Origin: Nematostella vectensis
Taxonomy: Eukaryota; Cnidaria; Anthozoa; Actiniaria; Edwardsiidae
NCBI RefSeq assembly: GCF_932526225.1
Contig: NC_064036.1
Location: 9,059,519-9,123,518, forward strand
Reading direction: 5' to 3'
DNA: 64,000 nt
The notes under the pieces were generated by a model. It was not told the DNA's origin. It did not search any database and saw only the letters and a list, made by a program, of their open reading frames with translations. Shown piece after piece: positions 36,601 through 49,305 of this stretch. Position numbers and translations under genes: made by a program. How positions within the stretch are numbered: position 1 is the first letter of the stretch; each line of letters begins with the position of its first letter.

Positions 36601-39600
36601 GTTCATGTAGTATGCTGGGAACTTCGTTCTTCGGGAGAAAATCGGACATCGATCGTTTTTTGAATTAGCTTTGAATCGCTTCTAAAAAAGATCCTATTTT
36701 TTTCTGAAGATTTAGAGATTTTGTCAAAACAATTCCTACATTATTCGCTGCATCAGAAAGTTTGAAACAAATTGATTATTATATCTCGAGCTCACTCTTT
36801 TTCGAGCTGTAATCGTTCAGCCTTACAACTAGTTATTGATTTATAGAATGCTCGTGTATTTTATCATGTTTTCGGCAGAATGATAGTTTTGCCTTTTCCT
36901 AGATTGTAAACGTGCACACCTATCAGTAAAGGGACTATTTGTGTTTAAAATTTTAGTTCTAGTCCGGAAAAGAAGCTGAAATTTAGCATTAGACGGCTGT
37001 GAAAATCCTTGTCAGTGTAGCGTAGTTGGTAGAGCATCACCTTGAAATTAAATTTTCATGTCCAGTGTGATGAAATTTTTTCTTCTTCCTTTTTTTTTCT
37101 CTTTCACGTTTTTCCTAGACTTTTTGAGAATGCTCATTCTTGAATAAAAATATTATCCCGTTTATTTATTTTTTTATTAATCCATAATCAAGAATTTTGC
37201 TAATCAATCATGCCAACAATTTGAAAACATCTTTTGACAATCTAAATGTGCAAACTATTATTGCTAAATATGTTGTATGTACGGTGTATATACTTGAAAT
37301 TACAGTTAAACATTTCTTAAAATATAATAGTTGTTGCAGTAGCTACATGTACTATTGCACTACATGCAACATTTGGGGGGGGGGGGAATTTTTGTTCCTC
37401 CTTCCTTGCTGCCCATCCCCCCTCAGGATATTAAATTAACTTTTCCCTATTGCCTATCAGTATTTGTGTACAGCATGTATTGTTGTGTATTGGTAGAGGG
37501 TGTGGTGGAAATGTGGCTCACATCGGAGGACACTGGTGCTTATGGTAAAGACATTGGTGTGACACTACCTGAGTTACTATGGCAACTTGTTAAAGTCATC
37601 CCAGAAGGCGGGAGAATGCGTATCGGCATGACCAATCCACCTTATATACTGGAGCACCTTGAGGTATTTAAATTTGACGAGTGATTTCTCTTTATTATGA
37701 AGCAGAAACAGACAAAAACTCTCAATAGCTGATTTAATTCACTGTGATTATAGCTGATTTGATTCACTGTGATTATAGCTGATTTAATACACCATGATTA
37801 TAGCTGATTTAATTCACCGTGATTATAGCTGATTTAATTCACTGTGATTATAGCTGATTTAATTCACCGTGATTATAGCTGATTTAATTCACCATGTTTA
37901 TAGTTGATTTAATTCACTATGATTATAGTGGATTTAATTCACTATGATTATAGCAGATTTAATTCACCGTGATTATAACTGATTTAATTCACCATGATTA
38001 TAGTTGATTTAATTCACTATGATTATAGTAGGTTTAATTTACCATGATTATAGCGAATTTTATTCACCATGATTATAGCTGATTAAATTCAACACATAGT
38101 TTGGCATCTCATTTGCATATGAAACCATGTATCAAAAGACTTTAAACACAAGGTTCCGCTATAAAAGTGAAAGCTCCTCCCACCCCATGGCTCGAATTTG
38201 CCATTATAATCAGAACACTGCCACGCTAGCGGTCACAAATCATAAGCCTCCTGTAAAATTACTTATCTCTGAGCCTCAGTCGTTTGGAATAAAACTATTT
38301 TTGCACAGGTAACAAGACAGTTGTGTTAAGAGATTGATAAGTTTGTGATTTGCTGTCCACTCACCTTTTCTGTGCAAAATTTAGAATTTTAGGCTGTCCA
38401 TAATCTAACGCATCTGCATAAATTATTATTGCACTGTGATGAAAATGCTCGTATTTTAGAGCGTGCACAGCTTGGTATAGCGTTTTTTTTTTTACTATAA
38501 ATAGGAACATTTTATGTGGACAAGTCTAGGAATGATATTTAATTTGGTTAAGAATATGAAATTTGAACTTAGCACTCAGGGCAATTTTTCCTGACATGAT
38601 GCATTGATGGCTGATTGGTAACTAATTGTTCTCGAGCCTGGGGGTGGGAGGAGCTTTCCCTTTTATAGTGGAACCTCCTGTTTCAGCAGAGACTCACTCA
38701 GATCCTACACTTGAAAAAAATTGGACTCTCCTTTGTTGGTCATCCCTCTTATGTAAGGACATCTTATTGATGATAGACCACCTAAACACTAGTATTTTTG
38801 CCTGCTGTAGCATTTTTCAATTGAATAAGCTACTAACAGTCACCTTTTTATAATTTGCTGGGGAATATTTTGAGAGACTTGACTTAATTATGTAAATCAG
38901 TGGTGATGGGATTGTCCCAAAAGTGGGGGGGGGGGGGGGGGGGGGGGGCAACATGGGTTGAGGGATTGTGATTTAGAAGGGGGAAGGGGGTTTCCTGGGT
39001 TTGTACAGATAAAAATGATATAAAAAGTTTAAAATATATAATGTCATCTTTTATCATCTTTAATCGTTTATGTTCCAACACTTATAACATAATAATATTA
39101 ATGTACATATGAAAAAGGCACATTCATTTTAAAAAAAACACACACACACTTGCTCAGAAAAGTGGGGGGAGGGCAAGCACCTCGCCCGTCCCTGTCCTCC
39201 ACCCCTGTAAATGCTATCATACTTTTTTATTCGTAGGAGATGGCCAAGATATTAAACCATCCCCGTGTGTATTCCTTCCTGCATGTGCCAGTACAGAGTG
39301 CCTCTACTAATGTACTCGCTGACATGAAGAGGGAGTACATCGCTGAGGATTTTGAGCATGTAGTCAACTACCTTAGACAACGGTGAGTTACACACTTGCT
39401 ATCATATTAAGCAGAATCAGGGGTTATAGATATTTTATTTTTAGCATAACAAACTATTAAGTGTACAGTAAAGTGTGCTTGAAGTTTTCAAGTTACCTGT
39501 GATGCATGCGTAAGGGTTGAAACTCTACGATTCTTTTAGCATCAAGCAGATGACCAAGAGAAACATAAGGTTTTATGTGCAAAGAAAGAGCAACACATTG

Positions 39601-42600
39601 CTTTAAAGAAGGCCAATCAAGTTCCCATTTAATCTGATTCAATCAAAGCATCCATTTCCATCTTCTTATTGAAGCTCCCAACTAAAAAAATATTTTTTTA
39701 TCAAATATTAATGTTATTTTTTTGACAGTATGGAGACCATTATTTTATGTTTTGATGTAAAATAAATATTAAAGGATTGGCTGATGAAGATTACATTAAG
39801 CATGGAAATAAATAAACACATGGTCAAAGAGTTATGTTGTACTTCTTTTTCTTTTCTTTAATTTTAAAGCTGCCACAGTAATAATATAGACCCTCTCTAT
39901 GTTCCAGAGTTCCAGATCTTACTATTGCCACGGACCTGATTTGTGGCTTTCCCACAGAAACCGAAGATGACTTCCAGAAAACTTTGGATCTTGTAAAAAA
40001 GTACAAGTTTCCAAGTTTGTTTATCAATCAATTTTACCCACGACCTGGAACCCCTGCAGCAAGAATGAAGCGACTCCCAACAGAAGAGGTTAGCCTTAAA
40101 GATTGTCTTTTTGTTAAAAGTAAAATAATTTTGTGACTATTGCTTGAAGAAAGTGTAAAAAAGAAATCGTGTCTTTATGTATGTTGCTGGCTGGACAATC
40201 ATTAAGAGTAAAAAAAAGTCATACAGTTCACAGTACAATTAAGTGTTCTGTCACCAACATTATTCAACAATGATTCAACTTCCTTTTTCTTTTCATTCCA
40301 AGATTATAGTTCACCTTAAATGGTTTTTGATAACCTTGTTTATATTTTCAAACACTCTAGGGTCAAACATTATTATAAGATAAACCCAAGGCTTTATCTA
40401 TTTTCTTTCAACATACATTACATGTCTTTGTCTTGGATATCAGGGGCCTAAACCACTGTCCTCTTATACATCAGAATGTCTATTGTATTTTTTTGTTATT
40501 TTGCTGCCTTCATGCTAACAGTTTTAACAAAAATACTTTATTGACACCATTTAGAAGAGATAGCTACATATATTACAATATATACAAATATAGCGTTCAA
40601 TTCGACATGTTTGAACATGACATGGAAGACCATGCCCCTCTATGCTGTCAAGTCGACATGCTTGAACATGACATGGAAGACCATGGTGAGAAAGGGCATG
40701 GCCAGTGTGATCATCACTGTCTTGAGAGTGGTGAGCTCCATGCCTAACAGTTTGATACCTGTGAATATGGATATGTCTTCCAACATCTCGTTCTTAGCTC
40801 TTCTAGACGTGAACATGAACTGCCCCTTCCTTTGCTCTTCGAACTTCAGGCGTGAGATGGTCTCCTTCAGGGAGTGGATGCAGTTGTTGGTTTTCCCAAT
40901 TATTATGAGGGGGCTGTATAGAGCAAGTAGCTCCATGGAGAAGATGATGGCTGCCAAAACAACTTTGATCTCTTTGTAATAGTCAATCACGACATCCTTG
41001 TGCTCATGGCCAACCTCGACTTGTTGTACCTTGCGGTGTGAGCTTGGCTGGCCTAGGAAAGGCATCTGCAGAGGAAAAGGTGACACAAGTTTACAAGACA
41101 GAACAAAAAGTAGCAGCACCAACAATAGCAACGAAAACATCCCCAATAGCAGCAGCAGAAACAAAGACAACGACAATAACACACATATGTGACAGACAAT
41201 TAAGGGCTTGGAAGACTTTCGTATAGATTTTTACCCTCACCTGTGGCAAGGCTAGGATGACTGGTAGACCACCTTTCTGGTGCTGAGTCATGTTCATCAA
41301 CGAGATCCACTTCCCCAAGCCCGCGGATAGGTTGTCTCCCCCACTGATGATGGACGAGGCGGGCGTGGTGAAGTAGATGTGGGTGTATTTAGTAGCACCC
41401 CACATCTCCACCCATGAGATGATGCCGGGCACAAAAATTACCACCATGTACCCGAGATAGAACACAAGTAGCGCTTGGAACGCTTTCTGGAAGTCGTCTA
41501 TCATCGCGATGATGTCGATGAACTCATCCCTAGCTCTTGCCACGTCTGTGTCCGGCCACTTCTGGATATTCTCCTTGTAGGAGCGTGCTTGCGCGTACAG
41601 CAAGTACAAGACCAAGAGCAGCGCGAAGACCACCGATAGACTTAGTAAGCGGTTGAGCACCGCCAGCACCGTGCTGATTACCACGGTCCTTGTCTCGAAT
41701 GTCTTTTCGGTCATCGTGGGGATATTCATCTCACAGGCCCGTAGTGCGACCGGGAACACGACAGTGAAGAGGACTATATAAATGCAGTGCTTTAGAAGCT
41801 TGTTTCGGATGTGGTTCCAGTAGCGCCTTGTGAGTCGTATCTGGCCAAGCACTCGCTCGATGTGCCTCTTCCTAAAGTACACCGTCCCCACGAGGTAGAA
41901 AAGCGGGTATCGGAGATTCCATAGGACATTCTTCAACGAGGTAATTGTCAACCCCCATTCCTCGTCCTCGAGTGTTTTGGTCTTAAACACCCCTAAATTA
42001 TAGAGGAAATACGTGAACATGGCAACCAAAACAAGGTATTGCAACCCGCGCAGGAAAAGCTTGAATTGCTTCGCCGCGCTTCGTGGTATTCGCTGCACTG
42101 CGAGCATGATGAACCAGTTAAGCAAGCGAAGCTCCCTCGAGTCAAGTCTTAGATTCATGATCGCGTCTTCGCTGTCCTTTTTCGCCATCAAGGCTTGGTC
42201 TTCCTCGTCGATCTCTAACTCTGGGATCTCACCTTCGTGTATCTCCACTATTGAAATCATTGAGTTGGAGTCTTTTTCAGGTTTTTCATCCACAAGCTCC
42301 ACAACATACTTGTCATCTATCGCCTCTTTTTCGGGAACTTCATTCTTATCATCAATATCGATAGCAATTACTGCGTCGGTCTCGCAGTTAATCGAATACA
42401 CCTTTCCGGCATTTTGTGTCTTTGAGTTTTGAGAACCCATAATGAATTACAGCCAGTAGCTCTTAATAAAGAGTGTATGCAACACCAGCAAAGAGTACAG
42501 TGCTAACAGAGCCTCCTCGTCGTCTGATTTCCGCTGAATAACAGTGTTAAATCATAGAAGAAGCTACGTTTTCTGTTCTTGCAAAACAAGGGTTAATGAA

Positions 42601-45600
42601 AGTGAAACTGTATATCTAGACTGATTGAAACGAGGCCGGGGATTCCCCGAAACTGACTGTTCTAGGATGCTATTGGCTGAGAGCGTTCTTGTGTTACGCG
42701 AGTAACGCAAAACGTTTCACTTTGACCTTTTTTTAAATAGTAAAAGAGTTTTTAAAGCATATAAATAATATATAAAAACAGTAAAATAACCATTGCTCAG
42801 CAATCCTAATTAGCCATCTCCGACATCACAAGCCCATACAAAAATTGTTTATAATTAGCTAACCCTATGTGACGAAATGTTTTTTACACGGCTCTAACTA
42901 GCTCTAGCGATCTTGTTTTGAATCTTGTGTCTACCCAGGGAAGTCCCTACTTCTTAGGTCTACGGTATACCTAAGCGGAACGGCTAAACTTCAGAATACC
43001 CATGCAATAATATCATTTTGCTTGTGTTTACTGACTCGTTCTCTGCCTTTGTTGACAGGTATTCTGAAATTGCTTCGCGGAAACGCTTGTATCATTTATG
43101 AATTTAGAAGTATTTGTTTCGAGTTTATTGTGTCGGTTACGCAACACTGAGTATAATATAAGGTTAAGGTCCTGGATAGTCAAAAACTTGCAAGAAAGAC
43201 TATATGACATCAGAAAATTTGAAAGATAGCAAAAAAATAACACGAATTCACAAGCATACGAAGACAGTATTGCGGTGAACATTGTGTTCGTATTGCGGCA
43301 GTTATTTTCATCTTGCAAATCAATTTGCAAACCCAATTTCTTTGTGAAAAAAAATAAGCATTGCCTAAAACTGTCTTTGGCGTATTTCTTCCATAAATTG
43401 TTGCAGTATAATAAATCCGCTTGAACATCTGCAAAATTCGATCCATCTTACAATGAATACGGCTTCATTCTATTAGTAAAATTTAGAATAATCTATGGAA
43501 ATCTATGTTTTTCGAAATGAAACGATAATATTCAAAGTTAGACACAAACAACAATGTCACGCAAATAGGATCCTTTGCAAAAAAGCTTGCTTGTTCTTTT
43601 CCCTACCTGTGAGAAAGACTAGACATCTCAACCTACAACTCACCGTGTTGACAAGCTTTTTACTGACAAATTCTTCAAGCAATAGTTGTCAAGCTAATAG
43701 ATTTCAAGCTGCAATCAAGTAATAACATAGCCTGAGCTTTCATAATGAATCCCTTGCCCAGGGTAAAAAGTAAATCACAAATGTTACTAGTACTTTTCTT
43801 TTCTAAGGTCAAGCGACGCACCAGAGAAGTGTCGAAGCTGTTTCAATCGTATACTACCTACGACCACAAGGTACGTTGGCCCTTCCATTGACATTAGGGA
43901 AGGGGGCATCGTGGCGGGGACGGGGAGGATGAAGAGTGTATAAACGAAGGCTGGACGGAGGGATCGATAGCCGTATTCAAGAGATGGATTGTGTGACCAG
44001 ATGAAATTTCTATCTCCATAGTAAAATAAATCTGCTTGAATCAGTCTAAAATCCAATCCACCCGACCGGGTTCATTTCATTGCGAAAGCATGAGTAACAC
44101 AATATTCAAAGTAAAACCCAAACAGCAGGGTCAAGAATGTCAAATCCAGTGTCGCTCGCTCAGTTGTCCACAATCTGTCACCAATATTTTCCGCAACACT
44201 GAAGAAAATTATGAAATCAGCGCTTTCAGTGCAATACAAATATTCAGATAATATTCGAATTAGCTGGTTTTCTATCTCAAACAGCTATAGTGTTTCAGTC
44301 TGTAGTGTTTGGCTTTTTTAGGATTCGAGAGAATGATAAAAACGTGTGGCTCGCGATAATTATTGGTTAAATGTTATTAAAAAAAATTCAACAACAATAG
44401 TTGCAACAATAAACAACAATACAAAACAGAAAATGGGAAGTTGCAACGGGACACAAGAAATTGAGTGCGGGTCTCCTCAAGAAACCCAGGTTCCAAAGGT
44501 TACCTAGTTTTTTTATTTCCTCTGCAGGTTGGAGCTGTACAGGAGGTTCTTGTCACTGAAGAGTCTCACGACGGAGTGCATTACGTTGGCCACAATAAGG
44601 CCTATGATCAGGTACACATGTGCAAGCAAGTAGATGTCCTTATTCTTTTTCAGAAAAACGCGTACTTACGTACTCTCTTCCGAAATATATTATAACCGTC
44701 ATGTTGTGGTTGATGTTGTACTGTTTGTACTCAGTGTTGTATGATTTTGCGTGGTGCTTGAAGATGCTGCTTTTTTATGTTTTCGCCTATGTAAGTAAAT
44801 TGAATTTTTCTGAAAATTTAAGACGCTCCCTCGATGTTTGCGATGAGGTTATTGATCAAATTTTTTCTATTTATCTATCGTTGTTACCGTTTCTTTTTAG
44901 CGGATTGTGGAATCTAAAGGTGATCAAATCTGACTCTAAAAGACCCTGGTTCCCATTTTTGCATGACGAATATTTTGCCACCGCAAAAAATCACGTTAAA
45001 TAAGGTATACATATTTCAGAGTTGCAAAATAGATGTACTTGAATCAGTAAAAGAAATTGAACCCAATCTACAATAAAAAACACTCATACCGTACATGATC
45101 TAATAAACGCCGGGAGTGTCATTAAATCTCGATGGACCGAAGGGGGGGGGGTGTTTATTTACGGTATTCTATTGCATGAATATCAAGCAATTCATGGATA
45201 TTTTAGATAGTCAGTTTCAAATATTCAAAGCTAGCCCTCGCAAGTCGGATCTAGGGCTACGGTCGTGATATGGAAAGGTGTTTGCGGATTGTGATATCTG
45301 AAGGTCGGCACTAACTCTCTCTAGGTGCTCGTGAAAAAAGATGAGGGCGAACTGATGGGGAAGATTGTCAAGGTTGAGATGACGTCATCCGGGAAGCACT
45401 ACCTGATGGGAAGGGTCATGCAAGATGAGCCCGCACGCTCTCCCGGACTCACACAGCCGCTACCAAAAGGCGCGGTCAGCGGCATGACAACAGAGAAACT
45501 TCAGATGGAGAGCCCGCAATCGCATAATAAATGGGTGAAGCTGGCAGCGGTTGTACTCTTGCTGGCTGTCCTAGCGGACGCCGTGAGGCTTGCATTATCC

Positions 45601-45615
45601 TGGGCCTGGGGCTAA
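33614..45615 (+). CDS. CDKAL1: CDKAL1-type threonylcarbamoyladenosine tRNA methylthiotransferase (11 exons)
   Basis: Exons 33614-33893, 34269-34450, 34603-34651, 35556-35676, 35934-36037, 37497-37663, 39237-39382, 39908-40088, 43808-43870, 44528-44611, 45325-45615; 555 aa, near the 579 aa of human CDKAL1. The enzyme adds the methylthio group to t6A37 of tRNA-Lys(UUU) to give ms2t6A. The N-terminal UPF0004 domain has the three cluster cysteines ([38 protein letters not shown]). The radical-SAM motif is CLNQCTYC, followed by [13 protein letters not shown]. Further signatures are [37 protein letters not shown] and [21 protein letters not shown] domain ([10 protein letters not shown]) and a C-terminal membrane anchor ([20 protein letters not shown]) match the ER-tethered animal form. 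Intron 9 contains another gene on the opposite strand. Confidence 0.95.
34740..35470. repeat. GGTTACCTG minisatellite, CDKAL1 intron 3
   Basis: About 37 imperfect units of 17-20 bp such as GGTTACCTGGATATTTG and GGTTACCTGTGTATGTG. Blocks of several units recur (for example the set near 34930-35060 and again near 35065-35190 and 35200-35290), so it grew by larger duplications too. Confidence 0.9.
36040..37490. other. CDKAL1 intron 6, no gene recognised
   Basis: Holds a G-rich degenerate stretch near 36360-36440 and a tRNA-like half (TAGCGTAGTTGGTAGAGCA, about 37018-37036) that has an A-box-like motif but no B box. Nothing else is supported. Confidence 0.5.
37735..38095. repeat. 25-bp tandem repeat, about 14 copies, CDKAL1 intron 7
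   Basis: Unit ATTATAGCTGATTTAATTCA plus CCGTG or CTGTG. Copies are 80-100% alike. AT-rich and non-coding. Confidence 0.92.
38920..39215. repeat. Dispersed G-rich repeat, related to 58775-58975
   Basis: Both copies begin near a long G run, contain GATTGTGRTTT and end AGAAAAGTGGGGGGAGGGCA / AGAAAAGTGGGGGAGGACAA followed by AGCRCC and a C-rich tail. Probably two members of one mobile family (CDKAL1 intron 7 and upstream of SLC22). Confidence 0.55.
40602..40687. repeat. 51-bp duplication over the stop codon of the seven-helix gene
   Basis: TCGACATGYTTGAACATGAC plus ATGGAAGACCATG occurs at 40602 and 40653. The copy nearer the gene body encodes the C-terminal [10 protein letters not shown]; the other lies directly past the TAG at 40642-40640 and is in the same frame (51 = 17 codons). 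Confidence 0.9.
40640..42440 (-). CDS. Seven-transmembrane protein, gustatory-receptor-like candidate, nested in CDKAL1 intron 9 (2 exons)
   Basis: Exons (minus) 42440-41241 and 41065-40640; 541 aa, phase-0 intron. The first about 125 residues are soluble and acidic ([17 protein letters not shown]). Seven hydrophobic segments follow: [108 protein letters not shown] and [20 protein letters not shown]. The likely cytoplasmic N-terminus, Arg/Lys-rich loops before TM3, long TM4 and a phase-0 intron before TM6 suggest the insect gustatory-receptor-like (GRL) seven-helix ion channel superfamily, known in cnidarians. The family call rests on topology, not on a diagnostic motif: the insect TYhhhhhQF motif is absent. 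An in-frame partial duplicate of the last 10 codons follows the stop. The gene being real is well supported by length, splice sites and opposite orientation. Confidence 0.6.
43400..45075. repeat. Three scattered copies of an about 45-bp motif in CDKAL1 introns 9-11
   Basis: AATAAATCYGCTTGAA followed by CA, AAAAT or AAATT, then CGATCCA, CCAATCCA or CCCAATCTA appears at about 43410-43446, 44024-44061 and 45028-45074. Similarity beyond this core is weak. Confidence 0.4.
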
Positions 45616-45620
45616 TGCAA

Positions 45621-45740
45621 GTCTCACCACGATAGAACCTGGTTAAAGGGACTGGGACTAGTCTCACCACGTTAGAACCTCGTTGAAGGGACAGGGACTA
45701 GTCTTACCACGGTAGAACCTCGTTGAAGGTTCTTGGTCAT
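45621..45740. repeat. 40-bp tandem repeat, three copies, directly after the CDKAL1 stop
   Basis: GTCTCACCACGATAGAACCT followed by GGTTAAAGGGACTGGGACTA, starting five bases past the TAA. It would lie in the 3' UTR. Confidence 0.85.
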
Positions 45741-46349
45741 CCGCATGAAGTAGTAAACGCTTAAATCATGCGGTCTTAGCGTGGCCCATGGGAAATTTTA
45801 CTTAACAGGAAAAAGATGGGACAGATATCTTCAATAACAAGCTGAGGAATACTGCAACTTTTCGGTGAAAAAAATTCCAACAATGGAAATACATTTAAGA
45901 TTAATTTGGTCAAATTACCAAAAGCCGAATGGGTACTTTATGAACAATGAACAATTTAGATTGACTACCCTGTCTTATATACTGTATTTTCAGTATCGGT
46001 CTATCGAAAATGTACCGATGTTTTAAGCTAATTAATAAATGCTAAGATTTTATCAAAAGGTATCCGAATGATTGACAACTAGGTATTACCCAACCTCCTG
46101 CACAGTGATATCCCAGAATGCTTTCATATCTGTTATGGCAGCAAGATTGTTCTAGAAGCGTTCAAGGAGTGTACATTGTGTTTTGAGGCCATATAATTGG
46201 ACCTAGAGGGACAGAACAAAGGTATCTATTTGTGTCTTGACTGTAGACTGTTGCCTGAGTATCTTGATCTCATTGTGTTTATCTTTCATTTATGAATTTT
46301 TGGGGTTGTGGGTACTTTCTCACGGCCGGAACAGGGCGGTTGAGGGGTC

Positions 46350-47665
46350 AATGGGCTCACACTGCATCACACAAGCTGTACCTAGGGATCACCTGCTCAG
46401 TGAGCCATACACTAACACACTGCACCACACAAGCTGTACCTAGGGATCACCTGCTCAGTGAGCCATACACTAACACACTACACCACACAAGCTGTACCTA
46501 GGGACCACTTGCACAGTGAGCCATGCACTAACACACTGCACCACACAAGCTGTACCAAGGGATTACCTGCTCAGTGAGCCATACACTAACACACTGCACC
46601 ACACAAGCTGTACCTAGGGATCACCTGCTCAGTGAGCCATACACTAACACACTGCACCACACAAGCTGTACCTAGGAATCACCTGCTCAGTGAGCCATAC
46701 ACTAACACACAGCACCACACAAGCTGTACCTAGGGATCACCTGCTCAGTGAGCCATACACTAACACACTGCACCACACAAGCTGTACCTAGGGATCACCT
46801 GCTCAGTGAGCCATACACTAACACACTGCACCACACAAGCTGTACCTAGGGATCACCTGCTCAGTGAGCCATACACTAACACACTGCACCACACAAGCTG
46901 TACCTAGGGATCACCTGCTCAGTGAGCCATACACTAACACACCGCACCACACAAGCTGTACCTAGGGATTACCTGCTCCGTGAGCCATACACTGCACCAC
47001 ACAAGCTGTACCTAGGGATCACCTGCTCAGTGAGCCATACACAAACACACTGCACCACACAAGCTGTACCTAGGATCACCTGCTCAGTGAGCCATACACT
47101 AACACACAGTACCACACAAGCTGTACCTAGGGATCACCTGCTCAGTGAGCCATACACTAATACACTGCACCACACAAGCTGTACCTAGGGATCACCTGCT
47201 CAGTGAGCCATACACTAACACACTGCACCACACAAGCTGTACCTAGGGATCACCTGCTCAGTGAGCCATACACTAACACACTGCACCACACAAGCTGTAC
47301 CTAGGGATCACCTGCTCAGTGAGCCATACACTAACACACTGCACCACACAAGCTGTACCTAGGGACCACTTGCACAGTGAGCCATGCACTAACACACTGC
47401 ACCACACAAGCTGTACCTAGGGACCACTTGCACAGTGAGCCATGCACTAACACACTGCACCACACAAGCTGTACCAAGGGATTACCTGCTCAGTGAGCCA
47501 TACACTAACACACTGCACCACACAAGCTGTACCTAGGGATCACCTGCTCAGTGAGCCATACACTAACACACTGCACCACACAAGCTGTACCTAGGAATCA
47601 CCTGCTCAGTGAGCCATACACTAACACACTGCACCACACAAGCTGTACCAAGGGACCACCAGCAC
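46350..47665. repeat. 58-bp satellite array, about 22 copies
   Basis: Unit CACCACACAAGCTGTACCTA plus GGGATCACCTGCTCAGTGAG plus CCATACACTAACACACTG. Variant units (CTTGCACAGTGAGCCATGCA, and ACCAAGGGATTACCTG) sit together at about 46500-46575 and again at about 47360-47490, showing multi-unit duplication. One unit near 46990 is shortened. Related to the 60-bp satellite to the right. Confidence 0.96.
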
Positions 47666-48329
47666 ACAGATATACACCGCAAAAAAAGGTAATTCGACAC
47701 TTGTTTTTATTAAAAAGCGTTTTGGAAAGAGTACTGGCGGGGAATTGAGCTCATTTTTCGCCGGAGACCCGGCCACCCCAAGACTGGCAATTGAACAGTA
47801 GAGGTCATTATTATCCTTATTGAGACGGCATCTTGGTGTATAACTTGCTGTGTTCAAACAAAAGTAGCGTAGAATCGAAGACCAAAGCGAGGGAGTTCGT
47901 AAAATCTCAAAAACAACAAAATATGTGCTGAGCAGCTGTACTCGCGTGATTCTACCATGAAATAAGACAAGAAGCTTTATGATGTAAGTTAACCCATATA
48001 ATTCCGTTTTTCCGTATCTACAGATATCACACTCACGATTTTACTTTTTTCAAACTATCCAGGCGGCAGACAAGCTTCTCTTCCGGTTCCCTTTTCGCTT
48101 TGTTATTTTTTATAATTAGCCAGCCATACATCGATTGTCCGCAAACTCGTCTTGGTGTCGCAAAAATACGTTGCTGTGTTGCTGTCGAGTCGCTTCCTCT
48201 GTCTCGATGTCATTGGCATCGATTTCTAACTCGGCAGAGCTTGTTGTTTTACAGTAAGAAGCGCTCATTTTCGTGCGAATGAAGATGCAGCCCAGGGGGA
48301 GGAGGGACTCTCATAGAAAGTGTAGATAT

Positions 48330-48735
48330 GCTCTTCCTATCCTTTAGGGTTTAAAATTCGCCCGAAGTGCTATCCCTTAGGGTCTTCTGGAAATCTGCTA
48401 TCCCCTAGGGTGTCTACCATGACCGGACCCAAAAAAATAAAAATCACACTTCCTGTTACAGTTTGTAAGACTTTCTGTTAAATCTCAATTAGACTATCTC
48501 GTGTTAACTGTCAACGAACGTCAATTGGTCAATCATAATCGCCATTGTCCTTTGGATTGCTGTAAAAGCCGGCTGTCACTTTAGCAATCGTTCGCGGTGA
48601 TATCTGAAATTTCTGCTATCCTTTAGGGTTAAAACATCCAGAAACAACACCCATTTTGCTATCCCTTAGGGTTAAAAAAATCCAGAAACCACACCCTTTT
48701 TGCTATCCCTTAGGGTCAAAATTTATTTTCCTGTA
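48330..48735. repeat. Dispersed GCTATCCCTTAGGGT motif cluster
   Basis: At least six copies of CTATCCYYTAGGGT at about 48337, 48370, 48400, 48620, 48660 and 48702, some followed by TTAAAAAAATCCAGAAAC. The core is itself palindromic (CCCTTAGGG-like). It probably marks the two ends of a small element. The rest of 47690-49300 shows no gene. Confidence 0.6.
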
Positions 48736-49305
48736 GAATTGGCGGGAAAACGTTTCATGCGCGCTCACGACAAGACTCACTTTGTTCAATGCTTTGTGTT
48801 TATAATCGAGCTGTGTCTTGCCCTATGGGCCACAGAATCAGGTTTTCTGTAAAAAACAGTCTTTAACCAATTAAGAAAGTATAAAAAGGCTATTGTCACC
48901 TTCAGCGGATGATATTAAAAATCGGAAAAGGTACACATTTTCTCGGCAAGGTGAGTCAGACATTGGACATGGTCAAACCATAATTGTCAAATCACTAATT
49001 TATTAACATACTCTGATACAATGGAATAATAGAGGTTACTGATAAGGCTAGACAAATATGTCCTAAGCGTGACTAATATGTGCTGGAATTTTATTTACTA
49101 GAAACTCGGGCAAGCGAACAAAATTGATTATCCACTTGTGCACTATGCGTATGTGACTATACCTTAAGCAGTTTACTATCGACTGCAATAAGGAAGATTA
49201 AAAACGGTTTTATGGAAGAACATTTAATAGCGTTTTTGCCACCACACAGGATACAAGAAAATATTTAACTTTCTATTTTTAACTTTTCTACCTTTGTACT
49301 TTCTA

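Noticed and set aside
37005..37080. A tRNA gene in CDKAL1 intron 6
   Set aside because: An A-box-like half is present but no B box or acceptor-stem pairing; at best a fragment of a tRNA-derived element.
48330..48735. TTAGGGTT motifs as interstitial telomere
   Set aside because: The motif is part of a longer CTATCCCTTAGGGT repeat at wide spacing and is never in tandem TTAGGG form.
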